Assembly (NCBI RefSeq): GCF_002975435.1
Contig: NZ_PCPT01000003.1
Span: forward strand, 186,001 to 250,000
DNA length: 64,000 nt
Reading direction: 5' to 3'
Source: Arthrobacter sp. MYb227
GTDB taxonomy: Bacteria > Actinomycetota > Actinomycetes > Actinomycetales > Micrococcaceae
A program made the translations under genes and the position numbers. Shown here one piece after another: positions 18,467 to 27,034 of the stretch. The first letter of the stretch is position 1, and each line of letters opens with the position of its first letter. Below the pieces are notes generated by a model that saw only the letters and a program-made list of their open reading frames with translations, made no database searches and had not been told where the DNA came from.

Positions 18467-18967
18467 ATGCAGTTCACCATGAAGTCTCTTAAAGATGAAG
18501 GATTCACGGGGTTCCGGCCCATGAAGGCCCTCGAGATCACCCGGATTCCACAACGTCAGGGGATCTTCGTGATTGTGCGCCCTACGGGATTCGACCCCCA
18601 ATACTTGGCCAAGAGCACGGCTGGGGTTTTCAAGAAAAAGAATCCTACACTGACAGAGTCTGCTTTGTCTGCCGAATGGATTGCGGATGCCGAAGTGCTA
18701 TACATCGGCAAGGCAGGAGTGGGAAGCCATGGCAACCGAGGGCTACGTCGTCAGATTCAAGAATTCGTGGACTTTGGGAAGGGCAAACCGCCGGGACATT
18801 GGGATGGACGACTGATCTGGCAGCTCGCAAACCCGCAAGATCTTCTCATTGCGTGGAAAGAACTACCGCTGGACGCACTCAATGTTTCCTTGGCCAAATA
18901 CCAAGCCGAGTTTGTTTTGGCTCATGGTGGACTTCCGTTTGCCAACCTGGTGCAAGCGCGCAGCTAG
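18467..18967 (+). CDS. Small GIY-YIG-like protein
   Basis: A 166-residue protein containing a GIY-YIG-like core: QGIFVIVRP (the GIY strand, here GIF) is followed after about 45 residues by VLYIGKAG (the YIG strand) and then RGLRRQIQEF, which carries the expected arginine. The spacing between the two strands is longer than usual. A glutamate that could bind metal lies in YQAEFVLAH near the C-terminus. No DNA-binding domain is fused to it. A GAGGA lies five bases before the ATG. It may be a standalone nuclease or an inactive relative; the family call is by motif only. Confidence 0.55.
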   Translation: MQFTMKSLKDEGFTGFRPMKALEITRIPQRQGIFVIVRPTGFDPQYLAKSTAGVFKKKNPTLTESALSAEWIADAEVLYIGKAGVGSHGNRGLRRQIQEFVDFGKGKPPGHWDGRLIWQLANPQDLLIAWKELPLDALNVSLAKYQAEFVLAHGGLPFANLVQARS

Positions 18968-19001
18968 GATTGTCGTTCCAATCGGAAATAGTGGGTTAGG
19001 A

Positions 19002-19227
19002 CTACAACTTAGCTACAACAAGGATGCCGTTGTTGATGGAATAACTGATGCGATAGTCACCAACTCGGACTCGGAATCCTGGACGGCTTTGAAGAGCTTT
19101 TGCTCCTGGAGGTCTTGGGTTCTCACCTAAATATAGCGAGTGTGCCCCTAATTTGATCGAGTTCTTGACGATCAACTTTCTTCAGTGCACGAAATGCTGC
19201 GGGGCGCATTTCTATTTGATATTTCAT
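19002..19227 (-). pseudogene. RelE/ParE-type toxin, frameshifted and truncated
   Basis: The ATG overlaps the antitoxin stop as ATGA. The frame gives MKYQIEMRPAAFRALKKVD, typical of RelE toxins, and ends prematurely after about 34 codons. A one-base shift restores ENPRPPGAKAL and RVRVGDYRISYSINNG, classic RelE strands. The restored frame then stops at AKL without the usual C-terminal HRREVY-type ending with its catalytic tyrosine. The toxin therefore has two lesions, while the antitoxin is intact. Confidence 0.8.
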
Positions 19228-19472
19228 ACCCGGCCCAGATCAGACTTCACCTGGCTCCAAGGGATATTTGGTCCTTCTTCTTCCATAGCAAGGTCGAAGG
19301 CCGACATGTCTTCTGCCTTTTCTAGCGCTTCGAGCATGCGTTTATAATATGCAGGGCTGATCATCACTGCTGCTCGTTGCCCGCGGCGTTCGATGAAGAC
19401 GGCTTCGGTCTGTGACCGGGTAATTAGATCTGAAAAATTATTACGTACGTCTGCAACGCTGACATTGGCCAT
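19224..19472 (-). CDS. Phd/YefM-type antitoxin
   Basis: An 82-residue antitoxin with the family N-terminus NVSVADVRNNFSDLITRS (DNA-binding and dimer domain), RRGQRAAVMISP at the core, and an acidic C-terminal helix that would bind toxin. It is complete, but its partner downstream is disrupted. It may persist as an orphan repressor or anti-addiction gene. Confidence 0.88.
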   Translation of the reverse strand: MANVSVADVRNNFSDLITRSQTEAVFIERRGQRAAVMISPAYYKRMLEALEKAEDMSAFDLAMEEEGPNIPWSQVKSDLGRV

Positions 19473-19788
19473 ACCGAAATTGTATGTTTCTAGTGTTGTG
19501 GCGTACGTGAAGAGGTTGGTGACATTTCAAGGAGAGCAATACCGTGTGCGGAAGCCAGAGACTTCGGGGATACTCGTGCCATGAGACTTGCCGGAGTTGT
19601 ACCGGAGGATGAACCGGACCCCAGAATCGCACAAGCTGAGTCATTGAAAATGATGCCTGTACCAGTGTATGGGAGGAGCCTGGTTGATAAGTCACTGAAA
19701 ATTTGCGCTAACTATCTCGCTTCTAGCAACTATTCTTGAAAGTTTTCTTTTCCGTGAACTCTTTTTCATCCGATGGGCAATACATAGT
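19473..19788. other. Intergenic region before the first ECF module
   Basis: No convincing gene. It should hold the antitoxin promoter and the promoter of the sigma gene. A GTGAAC about 40 bases before the GTG start (near 19755) could be part of an ECF-type -35 element, but I cannot define a matching -10 with confidence. Confidence 0.35.
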
Positions 19789-20376
19789 GTGACTAACGAC
19801 AGCGACATTATTCGCCGATCCCGCGAGAGACCTGCGGCTTTCGCCGAGCTCTATGACAAATATGCCCGGATGATTTATCGGTATGCTTTCCGCCGTGCAG
19901 GGGAATCAGCAGCCGAAGACGTGATGGCAGGAACTTTCCTTGCTGCTTTTGAAGGACGTGATTCTTTCGACCATGCTTGGGATGACGCCAGACCATGGCT
20001 ATTTGGCATCGCAACCAACCTACTTCGACGGCACCATCGGACAGAAGCAAAAATCCTCAAGATTATTGCTAAATCTTCTGGCCGTGACGCTTATACAGAC
20101 AGTACGGAACAAATTGCCGAGCAGCTCGATGCAATCGCAACCACCTCGGCACTAGCTTTAGCGCTATGTAAATTATCGCCTGTCGACAGAGAATGCATTT
20201 TGCTCTATGCCTGGGCGGATTTGACGTACGAGGGCATCGCCCAAGCAACCAACGTGCCAGTTGGCACCGTGAGGTCACGTATGAACCGGGCCCGGCGCAA
20301 ACTAAAGGACGCTGCCGCCGCGCTCCGAAACAACACTGAGGAGGCAGACCATGGACGAACTCAAGTTACTGCGTGA
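19789..20376 (+). CDS. ECF-family RNA polymerase sigma factor (module 1)
   Basis: A 195-residue group IV sigma factor. Region 2 is FAELYDKYARMIYRYAFRR plus DVMAGTFLAAFEGRD, and region 4 is LTYEGIAQATNVPVGTVRSR with the helix-turn-helix. There is no anti-sigma domain fused. The start is GTG. Its 3' end overlaps the next gene by 26 bases, so the pair is co-translated. It probably regulates its own operon and a small regulon. Confidence 0.9.
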   Translation: MTNDSDIIRRSRERPAAFAELYDKYARMIYRYAFRRAGESAAEDVMAGTFLAAFEGRDSFDHAWDDARPWLFGIATNLLRRHHRTEAKILKIIAKSSGRDAYTDSTEQIAEQLDAIATTSALALALCKLSPVDRECILLYAWADLTYEGIAQATNVPVGTVRSRMNRARRKLKDAAAALRNNTEEADHGRTQVTA

Positions 20377-21385
20377 GCTACGCATTGAGCACCCTACCGT
20401 CAAAGAATCGGTAATAAACGATGGACGTGCGCAACTGTTGCAGCACATCGTTTCGCCAGGAATAAAGAAGAACAAGCGCCGTTCTAAGACGGCATTGCGC
20501 GTCAGCTTGATGGCTGCTGCCACTTTCGGGCTTGTTACCGTATTAGTAGGTACCAATGTAGTTGGGTTGGCAGGCTGGCGCGGTGCCGCCAGCGCCCAGG
20601 CTGCCGAGGTATTGAACAACGCTGCGGCGCTGACCATCAAGACCGTGGATCCCCGAGTGGGGCCCGGACAGTACCTGAAAGTGGAAAGCACCAACCTCTC
20701 GTTGAGTACCTACGGCGTACAGGATACATCGGGCATCGTCGGCTCTAATGATCATGTTGAGTGGACGGACACCGAGAAAAGGTCGCTCTACGTCCCCGCC
20801 AATCGTGACCAAGAATGGGTTTGGGAACGGTCAGGGCGCGTCCCCACTACATTCTTTGGTGATAAATCGAAGGAAGTTGCCTATCAACAGGCAAAGGAAC
20901 AGGGCGAGTCTGCACAGTATCTTAGTGCTGTAAATGGTGCTTTCTATGATTCTCCCAGCACCTTTCCGAGTACCAAAGAACTCGCGGCTTATCCCCGAGA
21001 TCCTCGAATGTTGCTAAACAAGATCTACCTAGAAAATATCGGGAGCGGACAATCTATTGATGGTCAAGCCTTGGTATTCATTGCTGATCTGTTACGCACC
21101 GGCTTGGTGCCGGCCGATTTACGGTCGGCACTGTACAAGGCCGCGGCAATGATCCCCGGAGTAGTGGTGACCGAAAACCAAGCAACGCTGGATGACCAAC
21201 AGGGGATTTCCATCGGCAGGGTTGAGACAGTTTCAAATTTCCGCCAAGACATCATCATAGATCCCGAGACGGGTCAGCTGATTGGTGAACGGCAGGTCAC
21301 ACTTGAACCCTTGGGTTCTGTCCCGGCCGGATCAACAATTGGTTGGACAACCATCCGCACCACCGTGGTGGACTCTGCTCCGTAG
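20351..21385 (+). CDS. CU044_5270-family membrane protein (module 1)
   Basis: A 344-residue protein with a cytoplasmic N-terminus (~50 residues), one membrane helix (about 51-75) and a large outer domain beginning with AAEVLNNAAALTI and VDPRVGPGQYLKVES. The latter is characteristic of the CU044_5270 family, usually encoded directly after an ECF sigma factor. A GAGGAGG lies upstream of the ATG. A role as the regulator or sensor for the sigma factor is plausible from the gene pairing and topology but is not shown. A long hairpin follows. Confidence 0.82.
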   Translation: MDELKLLRELRIEHPTVKESVINDGRAQLLQHIVSPGIKKNKRRSKTALRVSLMAAATFGLVTVLVGTNVVGLAGWRGAASAQAAEVLNNAAALTIKTVDPRVGPGQYLKVESTNLSLSTYGVQDTSGIVGSNDHVEWTDTEKRSLYVPANRDQEWVWERSGRVPTTFFGDKSKEVAYQQAKEQGESAQYLSAVNGAFYDSPSTFPSTKELAAYPRDPRMLLNKIYLENIGSGQSIDGQALVFIADLLRTGLVPADLRSALYKAAAMIPGVVVTENQATLDDQQGISIGRVETVSNFRQDIIIDPETGQLIGERQVTLEPLGSVPAGSTIGWTTIRTTVVDSAP

Positions 21386-21414
21386 CCGGTGCCATAATTG
21401 AATACACGCATAAA

Positions 21415-21466
21415 GCCAGCTTGTACGGGTGGACTAACTGGAAGCAGATCACCCGTACAAGCTGGC
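21415..21466 (+). terminator. Terminator of ECF module 1
   Basis: A long inverted repeat (GCCAGCTTGTACGGGT and its complement, ~20-base loop) lies 30 bases after the stop of the CU044_5270 gene, followed by CTCTTGCTATT. Confidence 0.75.
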
Positions 21467-21539
21467 TCTTGCTATTATCGGGCCGAGCCTACTTTAGCTT
21501 TTCTTTTATGTCGGAAGCCAGCGTTTGGAGAGAAGAAGT

Positions 21540-21782
21540 ATGAAGATCGTTGCGGAAGTCTTTAGATTTGAAGACTGGCGTCGCATACCTATCGATATAT
21601 CGGTTCCTTTTGCAGCTTGGGTCATCTTTGCTATTGGAATGAACTGGATGCTGATCCTCATTCAGTGGCCACAAGATCAATGGCGCGTGCTTGTTACCTT
21701 GATGACTGGAATTGCTGCCGCGAGCGTGGCAAAAATTATCATCGCTCGTTGTCAGCGTGAGCGCATCCCTGCCGCTAATTAG
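21540..21782 (+). CDS. Small two-TM membrane protein
   Basis: An 80-residue protein from ATG 21540 with GGAGA upstream. It has two hydrophobic helices (about residues 20-42 and 50-68) and a basic C-terminus. It sits between the two convergent sigma modules, behind the terminator of the first. No family recognised. Confidence 0.55.
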   Translation: MKIVAEVFRFEDWRRIPIDISVPFAAWVIFAIGMNWMLILIQWPQDQWRVLVTLMTGIAAASVAKIIIARCQRERIPAAN

Positions 21783-21972
21783 TAGTTCTGAACCATAAAC
21801 ATGCTGCGGCCTTCATGCAGTACTTTCGCTTCCCGTCTAAACACTACAGATGGATTGTGGACCCATTGCATTGCTTAGGAGGAGGTTCTCCATTGAGGAA
21901 GCGACCTGCGGTTATTTTGGAGACATTTGTGTTGTCGGCTGATGACAATGCATCAGCCGACAAGAAATTTAT

Positions 21973-22935
21973 TTAGTCTCCGTAGGGCATCTCATCGGAG
22001 GTCGGTTCGGGCTCACGCGTTGCAGTAGGAACCTGATCGACTACCGAGTAAGTGATTGCACTTTGGCCGTTGACCTCGTTCATTCCGTACCCCAAGACAG
22101 CGACCGTCATAATAGTGCGTTCCCCAATCACCTGTCCGCTTGACTGGTCAACGATCAACTCGGAGCGTTTGCCCAGCCGGAGAGGTTCGGTGCGGCCGAT
22201 GGCAACGCCCTTTCGGCCATCGGCAGTCTCTATACCTAGCTCGACGGTGACTCCGGAAACACGGGTGAGTGCATCGTAGAATGCAGCTCGTTGTTTGGCC
22301 GGGATGACTCCGGAGCGCAACGCATCGGTGAGCCGCACGAAATTATTTTCCGCGTGCGAGGATGAACCACCGTCGTAGCTTCCATCCACATACTCATAGA
22401 GGGCTTGCCCGCTCGTGGCATGAGGCAATAGATCCTCGACCTGATACATTCTGGTGCCGAAGAATGCACCATCAAACGCATGGATTACCTCATCGTATTC
22501 AGGGTGCCCCTTGTCTATCGATTCGTGCACCCATTTGCGATTTTCGTCACCGGGCTTGTATGTGATGCCTATCCGTTCCGGGGCCGGGACGCAAGAATAT
22601 GGAGTGTTGTTATCTTGGGTGCAGTTCTCCCAAAACCCGCTATTTTTTACTTTGAGGTATTCATTGGCGCTAGGCTGCGGGTCGATGTAATTGATGGAGA
22701 CCTGGGCTAAGTCTTTGAGCGTTGCTCCGGCTTGTGCAGCGGTTGCATTCATTTGGAACCCGGCGGTGAGTCCCAAACCGATTACTGCGGTTGCGGCCAG
22801 AGCAAAAATGGGGCGCCGACCACGAGATGAGCGGCGTGGGAATTTCTCCTGAAATGATGCTTTGGCTTGGGACATGTGGGCCAGCTGTGCCTTGATGGCT
22901 TCGGAGCGTTGTGGATCAAAGGTTGGGGTTTTCAT
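21973..22935 (-). CDS. CU044_5270-family membrane protein (module 2)
   Basis: A 320-residue paralogue of the protein at 20351-21385. The cytoplasmic N-terminus (~45 residues) and helix (PIFALAATAVIGLGLTAG) are followed by an outer domain with DPQPSANEYLKVKNSG. Near the C-terminus, GVAIGRTEPL and IVDQSSGQVIGERTI match GISIGRVETV and IIDPETGQLIGERQV of the module 1 protein. The ATG at 22935 overlaps the sigma stop as ATGA; the earlier start at 22944 is less likely. It carries CTQDNNTPYSC, a cysteine pair absent from the other copy. Confidence 0.82.
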   Translation of the reverse strand: MKTPTFDPQRSEAIKAQLAHMSQAKASFQEKFPRRSSRGRRPIFALAATAVIGLGLTAGFQMNATAAQAGATLKDLAQVSINYIDPQPSANEYLKVKNSGFWENCTQDNNTPYSCVPAPERIGITYKPGDENRKWVHESIDKGHPEYDEVIHAFDGAFFGTRMYQVEDLLPHATSGQALYEYVDGSYDGGSSSHAENNFVRLTDALRSGVIPAKQRAAFYDALTRVSGVTVELGIETADGRKGVAIGRTEPLRLGKRSELIVDQSSGQVIGERTIMTVAVLGYGMNEVNGQSAITYSVVDQVPTATREPEPTSDEMPYGD

Positions 22936-23534
22936 GGCAAGCACCTTTCAGATAAAGAAGGGACCGTGGATGTAACAGCGTCGGAATAAAATTGGCCGAG
23001 TTTGCTTTTGGCTCGTGAGAGTCGAGATTTGATCGTGCCGTCGGGGACCCCAATGACGCTTGCAGCCTGCTGTATAGAAAGCTGTTCAATCACACATAGC
23101 GTGAGTATGTCGCGAGACTGGGCGTTGAGCATCTTGAAAGCCGCTGGAATGAGCTGTCCCTCATCTTCGGCATGTTGTTGATCGATAACATCTTGGGCGA
23201 GGTCGTTGCCGCGCTCGGGCTCCGGGAGCTGAGAGAGGAACTTCCGGTACCGACGTTGTTGTCTGGTGTGGTTTCGGATGGTGAAGTTCGCAGTTACCAA
23301 TAACCACGCAATGATTGATTCGTCGACAATGCGGATGGTTGATCGTTTGCGCCAGGCTTCGTAGAAGACCATGGCGGTGACATCTTCCGCGGCAGTGGCA
23401 TCGGACAGGATACTGAAGGTATGCCGGAATACCCGATCGCGATGCCTTTCGAATAATTCACCGAAGCTGTGTCCGTTACCGGCGAGTCCCCGTTCTAGCA
23501 GTTCCCGGTCACGAACCGATTTTTCTTGGTTCAT
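22932..23534 (-). CDS. ECF-family RNA polymerase sigma factor (module 2)
   Basis: A 200-residue group IV sigma factor. Region 2 is FGELFERHRDRVFRHTFSI and VTAMVFYEAWRKRS; region 4 is LSIQQAASVIGVPDGTIKSR. The ATG at 23534 (MNQEKSVRDR) is preferred to the upstream TTG/GTG alternatives because the conserved part begins shortly after. Stop and downstream start overlap. The upstream region (23535-23818) contains GGAAC on the minus strand near 23555, a possible autoregulated ECF -35 element, which needs testing. Confidence 0.88.
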   Translation of the reverse strand: MNQEKSVRDRELLERGLAGNGHSFGELFERHRDRVFRHTFSILSDATAAEDVTAMVFYEAWRKRSTIRIVDESIIAWLLVTANFTIRNHTRQQRRYRKFLSQLPEPERGNDLAQDVIDQQHAEDEGQLIPAAFKMLNAQSRDILTLCVIEQLSIQQAASVIGVPDGTIKSRLSRAKSKLGQFYSDAVTSTVPSLSERCLP

Positions 23535-23818
23535 ATCCTGTACTGTCCGCAAGCAATATTTAGTTCCATTTTTAGACACATTTCTGACATATCATTTTTA
23601 TGTGATTGGGACAGAGTGGTTGCTTTTACCGATACTCACTCTGACAAACACCGTATTCTTGGGCAAAACTAATCGTTGTCTCAAAAGGATGAGTGAGCCG
23701 GTTAAGACACTTGGCTGTACAGAACCACTCGAAGACTCCTCATGTAGAGGGGGGACTACCGTTGCATGCTTCCTGAGCTCGCCGGGTGAAGTTCTCAGCG
23801 TCATACAAGGGGAATCGT

Positions 23819-24340
23819 TTATCCAGAAATCGAATCGTCATCGGCCATAGAGGCTAGAACTGCATCTTCTACGCTCAACATCACGCTACTGTCCCGGTGC
23901 GTAAATAAGTGTGTGGTGATGATTCTGCCATTGGCTTCCCAAAGACACGGTGGTGTCTCTTCGCCTTCCCAGGGGTGCTTGGGTTGACCAAATTCTTTGC
24001 TGAGCTGACTACATAGTTCATCAAATCCAGTGCGAGCAGCATGATTTCGCGGCTCTTGAGCACTGTAGAGATGAAGTGTGATTCCCAGAAATTCTCGCTT
24101 GTAGGTATCCCACGATCCGCGAACTGCTCCGCCGAGAGCCGTGCCCAGTTCCGTTATCTGATGCGGAAAATCATCGTTTTCTAGTTCCAACAGGTTTCCT
24201 GAAGTAAATTCAAGCTTCGTGAAGAGAACTTCACGTTCTCCGACCGAGCGCGGCCAAGGCATCACAACCAACTTTGTTATGAGCTCTGCGACAGTAAAAG
24301 GCATGGGGGTCAACTCCACGGCGGGTACTTTCTTGGGCAT
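23819..24340 (-). CDS. Hypothetical, possibly immunity-type protein
   Basis: A 173-residue soluble acidic protein. It has FTVAELITKLVVMPWPRS near the start and a mixed alpha/beta body ending SVMLSVEDAVLASMADDD. The pattern is reminiscent of actinobacterial immunity proteins such as DUF6301, but I cannot confirm this. It is divergent from the gene at 24497. Confidence 0.5.
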   Translation of the reverse strand: MPKKVPAVELTPMPFTVAELITKLVVMPWPRSVGEREVLFTKLEFTSGNLLELENDDFPHQITELGTALGGAVRGSWDTYKREFLGITLHLYSAQEPRNHAARTGFDELCSQLSKEFGQPKHPWEGEETPPCLWEANGRIITTHLFTHRDSSVMLSVEDAVLASMADDDSISG

Positions 24341-24496
24341 ACGGTGAGCCTATCTCGCATGAACTGAGGCCTACGAGCATGGTGCCGTGTGTCGTTGACC
24401 CGATGTTGTTTCCTAACGATTGAATCCGCCCAGACAAATGGCGTTCACAACCCCCGATGTGCCAAGGACCAAATAGGCATATGGGATACTAACGAA

Positions 24497-25048
24497 ATGA
24501 CTGCATACCAAAGCTCTCTGGCATCAATTCTGGCGCGTTGGAATCACGCGGAACAAGCCGTAGATCTTGTCATTGGAGGTAGGGCACTCATCGATATTGT
24601 TGATCCCACTCGATCATGGGGAGTTTCACCTTTTGCACGTCGGTTCCCACGTAGAGCGGTACGCCAATCGTTAGCCGAATATCGAGGTGTCTCTGCCGAC
24701 CGGGACGAGAGGCATTCTGAGAGCGAACTAGAAATCGCGGTTTGCTCTGCGTGTGGAGACCTAGGCTGCGGAAATCTCGCGGTAGATGTTGTATTCGAGA
24801 CCGACTTGGTCATCTGGAAACAACCGCATTGGGCTGGAGACAACGATGAAGAGGAAGAAGAGGCCGATGCCAATGACCCTGCATCACTTTTGCCCCAGTT
24901 GTTAGTATTCAACCGAACAGCATATGACGATGCATTGGCAGCCGTGGAAAAGTACGCCAACAGAAGCGGTTGGTATCGGGGGCCAGAAAGCGATGCGGCA
25001 TTGCCGGAACGATTACGAAATCTGTTCACACCATCGTGGGACCGGTAG
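24497..25048 (+). CDS. Hypothetical, paralogue of the protein at 56412-56996
   Basis: A 183-residue soluble protein from ATG 24497. Shared with the gene at 56412-56996 are an N-terminal ILARWN (there ITARWN), SPFARRF (there SPFAHRF), a cysteine segment beginning LEIAVC (there LELTVC) and IWKQPHWAGDN (there IWHGPHWAGDN). This copy has an extra acidic tract after PHWAGDN (EEEEEADAND). The family is not known to me. The gene neighbourhood suggests an accessory gene, maybe an immunity protein. Confidence 0.65.
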   Translation: MTAYQSSLASILARWNHAEQAVDLVIGGRALIDIVDPTRSWGVSPFARRFPRRAVRQSLAEYRGVSADRDERHSESELEIAVCSACGDLGCGNLAVDVVFETDLVIWKQPHWAGDNDEEEEEADANDPASLLPQLLVFNRTAYDDALAAVEKYANRSGWYRGPESDAALPERLRNLFTPSWDR

Positions 25049-25072
25049 GACAAGGAAAGCTAGACGGTCAGA

Positions 25073-25261
25073 TCACTCATACGGAGGCTTATTATTCTGC
25101 GGTTTCTGGTAAGGATTTGTGGCATATCCGTTTTTACCGGCAAGCATCATCGCAGCACCACCCGGGAGCAGTAGTAATAACGGAAGCCACTGGGTAAAAG
25201 CGAAAACAATCAGGACGACTAATAAGAAAATTAGCGGGACACTACGGTAGCCCTTCAACAT
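25073..25261 (-). CDS. Small membrane protein
   Basis: A 62-residue protein from ATG 25261 with GAGGG upstream. Two adjacent hydrophobic segments (VPLIFLLVVLIVFAF and LPLLLLLPGGAAMML) occupy its first 45 residues, followed by a polar tail rich in Asn and Pro. A longer start at 25315 is possible. Confidence 0.5.
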   Translation of the reverse strand: MLKGYRSVPLIFLLVVLIVFAFTQWLPLLLLLPGGAAMMLAGKNGYATNPYQKPQNNKPPYE

Positions 25262-25382
25262 TTCGCCACTTCCCTCGAGAATAAATCGCTCTGGACCCTT
25301 GAGCCTACGTAGCATTCAGCCTGGCAGCAAGAACATCAGCTGCAGCCGCTTTGCCACAACTCCGCAAACTTCCCAAACATAT

Positions 25383-26021
25383 TTACCGCTGGGACGGTAG
25401 TGAGCCCTTGGGGGGGCAGCAGGCGCGACGGAGAGAACTGATTGCCGCGTGAGGCCGCATTCCTGGATTGCAGCGAGTATCCGCCTCGATCACATCAAAA
25501 CCAGCTTGGTTTAGTAGCCGGCTCATCTCTTCGACGGACCAAAAATAGGCCGGGGTAACCGCATGGGTAAAGGGTTGCGCCGTATCTCCGTGGAACATAC
25601 CAATGAGGAGATGGCCCTGGGGTGCGAGTACCCGGACAAACTCTGCAAGAACCTCGGGAAGATCCTTTGGCGGTAGATGGATCAGCGAGTACCAAGCCAA
25701 CACTCCTTGCACGCTTCCGTCTCGCAAATCTAGTGAGCGGAGCGAAGCAAGCTGAAAAGTAGTTTCGGGGAATCGAATCCGTGCTTCAGCAACAAAATCT
25801 TCAACGATGTCCACCCCGGATACATCTGCCCCGCGCTGATGCAGAAAATTTGTCCAATGCCCCGGACCGCAACCGGCATCAACGATAGGACCTTCGATGT
25901 CCTCTGCCCAACTGGCGATACGTTTTCGGTCAAGCTCATGCATGTCATCAATGGACCCGAGAATACTTGTGTATTCGGCCGCACGTGCGGAGTAGGCCAT
26001 ACGAACCTGTTCATCAGTCAT
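25383..26021 (-). CDS. Class I SAM-dependent methyltransferase
   Basis: A 212-residue methyltransferase. Motif I is VDAGCGPGHWTNFL (about residues 47-60), followed by the acidic residue of SGVDIVEDF, and LAWYSLIHLPP is motif IV-like. A type 11 methyltransferase with unknown acceptor. It lies 27 bases downstream of the epimerase-like gene, on the same strand. Confidence 0.87.
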   Translation of the reverse strand: MTDEQVRMAYSARAAEYTSILGSIDDMHELDRKRIASWAEDIEGPIVDAGCGPGHWTNFLHQRGADVSGVDIVEDFVAEARIRFPETTFQLASLRSLDLRDGSVQGVLAWYSLIHLPPKDLPEVLAEFVRVLAPQGHLLIGMFHGDTAQPFTHAVTPAYFWSVEEMSRLLNQAGFDVIEADTRCNPGMRPHAAISSLRRACCPPKGSLPSQR

Positions 26022-26047
26022 CTATGTAGCCTAGGTTGCCGGGTGAA

Positions 26048-27034
26048 CTAACTTGATGACTCGGCCCTGAATTGCTGGAGAAGGGCTAGCTCCTCCGTAC
26101 GGCTGAGCCCCGAACGGCGTGTTCTTTCAAGACCGCGAGTACGTTCATCGCTAAGAACATCACCGAGAGTATCGTTGAGCGGACGAATACTCCCACCGGA
26201 AGCCACATATCGAAATGAGCTTCGTTGCGCAAAGCCCTCCTCACCATTCGGCAACCAGAGCGGCAACGAGTATGGTCCGGCCCAATACTTGACATCATGT
26301 TCTTGAAGCCACTGATCCGTAGCAGTCACAAACTCTCCGGAATAGGAAGCGGACAGCGTGACGGCCTGTAGAAAATCAGCGAACTGGTGTTCCTGCCCCA
26401 CGACGTTGAAAGTTCCGGCAAGTCCTTGATCCCCAGCCTTAACAAGCCAGCTGGCAAGATCCCGGACATCAATAAACTGGACGAACCGAGTCGATACATC
26501 CGGAACCAACACGTCCTCATGCCCGGCAAGGGCTAAGCGCGATACCCAGTAGGAAAAGCGGTCACTTGTATCTCCGGGGCCGACAATTAGCCCCGGCCTA
26601 GCGATCAACAAACGTTCACCTAGAGCCGCGGTGCTGGCGTACTCGGCTGCGACCTTGGCTTGGGCATAGTCCTCAAGATCCGTGGGCTCAACCAACGACG
26701 CATATTCACCGGCACCGGGTTCTTGATTACTTGCATACACGGAGACAGAAGAAACTAACGTCCAATGCTTTGCTCGCTCGGCAAGGTTGTCTAGAGCACC
26801 GGTGACAAACTCGGGTTCGTAAGAAAGCTCAATGACCTCATCCCAATCGAGGTCCTTTACCCGATCGTAGGCAGCCGGCGCTCGCCGGTCTGCCTGAAGG
26901 AGTTTGGCTCCGTTGGGCACTTTCCCGGATTCACCACGAGCTAGACAGGTAACCTCAACGCCCTTGGCAATCAGCTGCTTGGCTAGCTCTCGTCCGAGCC
27001 ATGCGGTTCCACCCAGAATAAGTGTGCGTGTCAT
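26048..27034 (-). CDS. NAD-dependent epimerase/dehydratase-like SDR
   Basis: A 328-residue extended short-chain dehydrogenase. The nucleotide motif is LGGTAWLGRELAKQL (GxxxxxG type) at the N-terminus. A YAQAKVAAEY segment (about residues 123-132) supplies the catalytic Tyr-x-x-x-Lys. Substrate unknown. Probably co-transcribed with the methyltransferase. Confidence 0.85.
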   Translation of the reverse strand: MTRTLILGGTAWLGRELAKQLIAKGVEVTCLARGESGKVPNGAKLLQADRRAPAAYDRVKDLDWDEVIELSYEPEFVTGALDNLAERAKHWTLVSSVSVYASNQEPGAGEYASLVEPTDLEDYAQAKVAAEYASTAALGERLLIARPGLIVGPGDTSDRFSYWVSRLALAGHEDVLVPDVSTRFVQFIDVRDLASWLVKAGDQGLAGTFNVVGQEHQFADFLQAVTLSASYSGEFVTATDQWLQEHDVKYWAGPYSLPLWLPNGEEGFAQRSSFRYVASGGSIRPLNDTLGDVLSDERTRGLERTRRSGLSRTEELALLQQFRAESSS

